Shown here piece after piece: positions 32,331 through 34,322 of a stretch of 34,322 nt of DNA (position 1 is the stretch's first letter; each line of letters starts with the position of its first letter). The notes under the pieces are model-generated. The model saw only the letters and a program-made list of their open reading frames with translations. It was not told the DNA's origin and made no database searches. The translations under genes and the position numbers were made by a program. Source of the DNA: an uncultured Lachnospiraceae bacterium (GTDB lineage: Bacteria > Bacillota > Clostridia > Lachnospirales > Lachnospiraceae); assembly GCA_947588845.1 (NCBI GenBank), contig CANQAR010000042.1, positions 1 through 34,322 on the forward strand, written 5' to 3'.

Positions 32331-33887
32331 ATGATAAACGCAGTAGGAAGAGATATTCCTGATGAAATCCTGGCCCGGACCGGCAAGGAGGTTTTCCAGG
32401 GGAATAATTATAAAGAGGGCGTGGAATATCACAAACAGGGACCGATCGTGAAGCCTGTTCTGGATCACAACACCAGCAAGATGGTCGGCTCCATCCGCGA
32501 GGCACTGGAAAAATGCGGCGCGCATGACGGCATGACGCTTGGATTCCATCATCACTTCCGCGAGGGAGATCTCGTGGTGAACATGGTAATGAAAGAAGTC
32601 CATGACATGGGCTTCAAGGATGTGACAATCTGCGCGAGTTCTCTGGGCAAGGCGCATGACGCGCTGCTTCCCTACATCGAGGACGGCACGATCACCGGGA
32701 TCGAGTCCTCGGGAGTCCGCGGAAAGATCGGTGAGGCGATTTCCACGGGCAAGCTGAAAGGTCTTGCGATCATGCGTTCCCACGGCGGCCGTGTCCGCGC
32801 GATTCAGAGCGGCGAGACGACCATCGATATTTCCTTTATCGGAGCGCCGACCTGCGACGATTACGGCAACTGCAAGGGCATTGGCGGAAAGAGCGACTGC
32901 GGCGTCCTCTCGTACTCCTTTGTGGACGGACAGCACGCCAACAAGGTCGTGGCGGTCACAGACTGCCTGGTTCCGTTCCCGAACTATCCGGCGGATATCG
33001 CCATGACAAGAGTGGATTATGTCTGCGTGGTGGATGCCATCGGTGTCCCGGAAAAGATCGCGACCGGAGCGGCAAAGCCGACCACGGACACGCGCAAGCT
33101 GATGATGGCAGATTACTGCACGCAGGTAGTGATCAACACGCCGTACTTTAAAGATGGATTTTCCTATCAGACAGGCGTGGGCGGCGCATCCATCGCGTCC
33201 GCGGCATCTCTGGCTGAGATCATGAAAGAGCGCGGAATCAAGATGGGCTTTGCCGTAGGCGGCATGAGCAAGGGTATGGTAGATATGCTGGATCAGGGCC
33301 TTGTGGGCAAGCTTCTCGATACGCAGGACTTTGACCTATTCGCGGTCAACTCCGTGCAGCGCCCCAACCATCACAGAATCAGCGCCGGCGCGTACGCGAA
33401 CCCGTTCAACAAGGGTGCGTTTGTCAATAAGCTGGACTATGTTGTGCTGGCAGCTCTCGAAGTAGATACACACTTCAACTGCAACGTGGTGGTAGGTTCC
33501 GATGGACGGATCACCGGCGCGCAGGGCGGACATCCCGACGCGGCGCAGGGCGCGAAGTGCACAATCGTTATCTGCCCGCTGCTGCAGGGACGTATCCCGG
33601 CCATCTGCACGGATGTGACCACGGTCACAACGCCAGGTGAGTCAATCGACGTGGTGGTGACAGACTACGGCGTGGCGGTAAATCCCGCGCGTCAGGATCT
33701 GCTGGAATGTCTGCAGAAGGCAGATTGCGTGCCGCTCAAGACAATTGAGGAGCTGCGTGATATCGCGTATGCGATCACAGGCGAGCCGGAGCCGGTACAG
33801 TTCGGAGACCGTATTGTGGGTATCATCGAGGCGCGCGACGGCACGATCATGGACGTGGTCAGAGAAATCAAAGAATTTGAATTTTAA
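32331..33887 (+). CDS. citF: Citrate lyase alpha subunit (citrate:acetyl-ACP transferase)
   Basis: The 518-residue protein spans the full CitF length: front MINAVGRDIPDEILARTGKE, GFHHHFREGDLVVNMVM, GGKSDCGVLSYSFVDGQHANKVV and VGGASIASAASLAEIMKERGIKMGFAVGGMS, and the end GDRIVGIIEARDGTIMDVVREI. It exchanges acetate for citrate on the CitD carrier. The ATG at 32331 lies one base after the citE stop codon; AAGGGGGA is upstream. It is the last gene of the operon and is followed by a large hairpin. Confidence 0.95.
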   Translation: MINAVGRDIPDEILARTGKEVFQGNNYKEGVEYHKQGPIVKPVLDHNTSKMVGSIREALEKCGAHDGMTLGFHHHFREGDLVVNMVMKEVHDMGFKDVTICASSLGKAHDALLPYIEDGTITGIESSGVRGKIGEAISTGKLKGLAIMRSHGGRVRAIQSGETTIDISFIGAPTCDDYGNCKGIGGKSDCGVLSYSFVDGQHANKVVAVTDCLVPFPNYPADIAMTRVDYVCVVDAIGVPEKIATGAAKPTTDTRKLMMADYCTQVVINTPYFKDGFSYQTGVGGASIASAASLAEIMKERGIKMGFAVGGMSKGMVDMLDQGLVGKLLDTQDFDLFAVNSVQRPNHHRISAGAYANPFNKGAFVNKLDYVVLAALEVDTHFNCNVVVGSDGRITGAQGGHPDAAQGAKCTIVICPLLQGRIPAICTDVTTVTTPGESIDVVVTDYGVAVNPARQDLLECLQKADCVPLKTIEELRDIAYAITGEPEPVQFGDRIVGIIEARDGTIMDVVREIKEFEF

Positions 33888-33894
33888 GATGCCA

Positions 33895-33955
33895 GGGTCA
33901 AAAGTCATCGGCCACGATGCGCTTGCGCATGAGTGGCCGTATGACTTAATGACCC
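33895..33955. repeat. Large hairpin after citF, related to the dispersed repeats
   Basis: GGGTCAAAAGTCATCGGCCAC (33895-33915, given as GGGTCAAAAGTCAT plus CGGCCAC) pairs with GTGGCCGTATGACTTAATGACCC (33933-33955), and ATGCGC pairs with GCGCAT at the tip. The GGGTCAAAAG end is shared with the other copies. There is no T-run, so it is more likely an RNA-end stabiliser or repeat than a simple terminator. Confidence 0.75.
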
Positions 33956-34022
33956 GCCCGAAAATGAGGATAAAAGCGGGGTGAATACCCCGTGATATCC
34001 GAATTTTCAGGCAGGATTGTGA

Positions 34023-34057
34023 GGTGCTGAACGTCCAGTGGACGTTCGCTTAGCACC
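34023..34057. repeat. Perfect two-part hairpin
   Basis: GGTGCT (34023-34028) pairs with AGCACC (34052-34057), and GAACGTCC (34029-34036) with GGACGTTC (34040-34047) around AGT. Confidence 0.7.
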
Positions 34058-34074
34058 GACCGGAGCGGAGCGAA

Positions 34075-34097
34075 GACTGCGAAGCACGGAACAATCC
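34075..34097 (-). repeat. Inverted copy of the GTTCCGTGCTT repeat
   Basis: On the minus strand this reads GGATTGTTCCG then TGCTTCGCAGTC, matching 27280-27303 and 20888-20908 at most positions. Confidence 0.65.
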
Positions 34098-34148
34098 GTA
34101 GGCTTTCGAAGTATAGAACAGGTTTCAATAACTCCTTTATACAATGTT

Positions 34149-34194
34149 ACAATGCAGGGCAGTCGTCATGAAAATGGCGGCCGCTCTGCATTGT
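34149..34194 (+). terminator. Long stem with GAAA loop, terminator-like
   Basis: ACAATGCAGGGC (34149-34160) and AGTCGTCAT (34161-34169) pair with ATGGCGGCCGC and TCTGCATTGT (34174-34194), including several G·T pairs, closed by a GAAA tetraloop. It is followed by TGCGTTT rather than a strict T-run. It separates the citrate lyase operon from the next gene. Confidence 0.6.
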
Positions 34195-34225
34195 TGCGTT
34201 TACTGGAAAAACACGAAAAATTTGA

Positions 34226-34286
34226 TTGAAGCAATAACATAATAATGGTATAATCGAACATTAAATAAATGGGGGATAAAGGAGGA
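34226..34286 (+). promoter_or_regulatory. Promoter and ribosome binding site of the last gene
   Basis: TTGAAG (34226-34231), 17 nt, then TATAAT (34249-34254) with an extended TGG before it. AAAGGAGG (34279-34286) lies 9 nt before the ATG at 34296. Confidence 0.75.
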
Positions 34287-34295
34287 TGATCTTTT

Positions 34296-34322
34296 ATGGA
34301 ATTTCGTAGTTCACCCCGGTTT
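34296..34322 (+). CDS. Start of a gene cut by the window end
   Basis: Nine codons are visible (MEFRSSPRF) after a good promoter and ribosome binding site. The product cannot be identified from this much sequence. Confidence 0.6.

Noticed and set aside
31256-32386. 376-codon minus-strand frame over citD/citE
   Set aside because: Shadow of clear citrate lyase genes.

Overview
The window looks like a chromosomal stretch from an anaerobic gut Clostridia, most likely Lachnospiraceae. Supporting signs are the AGGAGG-type ribosome binding sites, Gram-positive wall-binding-repeat secreted proteins, an MBOAT/SGNH/carrier-protein wall-modification set, GntP and FadR/LysR-controlled acid catabolism, and fermentative citrate-lyase genes. 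No rRNA, tRNA or CRISPR array was seen.

Layout. (1) 1-7250 is an accessory, AT-richer and rearranged region. It holds the 3' part of a Fic AMP-transferase gene, a YefM/Phd-RelE/ParE toxin-antitoxin pair, an intact IS630-family element with 26-bp terminal inverted repeats, and a complete Rpn/PD-(D/E)XK nuclease gene. These are followed by a roughly 0.67-kb duplication (end of rpn plus start of a phosphatase gene) that brackets an AlbA_2/Schlafen-type regulator and a transposase-like remnant. (2) 6781-12606 carries a low-molecular-weight protein tyrosine phosphatase, a dCMP deaminase, 70-bp tandem repeats, a FadR-type regulator, a GntP permease and an IlvD/Edd dehydratase of the sugar-acid type. 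(3) 12953-19714 is a cell-envelope region: three secreted proteins with wall-binding-like repeats (two with transglutaminase-like C-H-D triads), a secreted Gly/Gln/Ala-rich repeat protein, and an MBOAT-SGNH-acyl carrier protein operon without a visible ligase. (4) 19819-22819 is a LysR gene divergent from an exported FMN/FAD fumarate-reductase-like flavoprotein. (5) 23061-33887 is a second LysR with a small partner gene, divergent from a seven-gene operon: an aconitase-family hydratase (YbhJ-like), a TctC-type binding protein, a PrpF-type isomerase, a MatC-type carrier and citrate lyase subunits CitD, CitE and CitF. A new gene begins at 34296 and runs off the window.

The last operon is the most interesting part. 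E. coli ybhH (PrpF family) and ybhJ (aconitase family) are neighbouring genes of unclear function. Here relatives of both sit in the same operon as citrate lyase. The simplest reading is import of an unsaturated or isomeric tricarboxylate such as trans-aconitate, isomerisation by the PrpF protein, hydration to citrate by the hydratase, and cleavage by CitDEF to acetate and oxaloacetate. The exported enoate reductase next door could be the electron-accepting partner. Both the substrate and the partnership are inference.

Other notable signals are the AlbA_2 gene, whose promoter inverted repeat recurs as tandem 12-mers inside its own coding sequence; the rpn/phosphatase duplication; and a family of intergenic hairpin repeats and matching leader sequences scattered through the catabolic regions.
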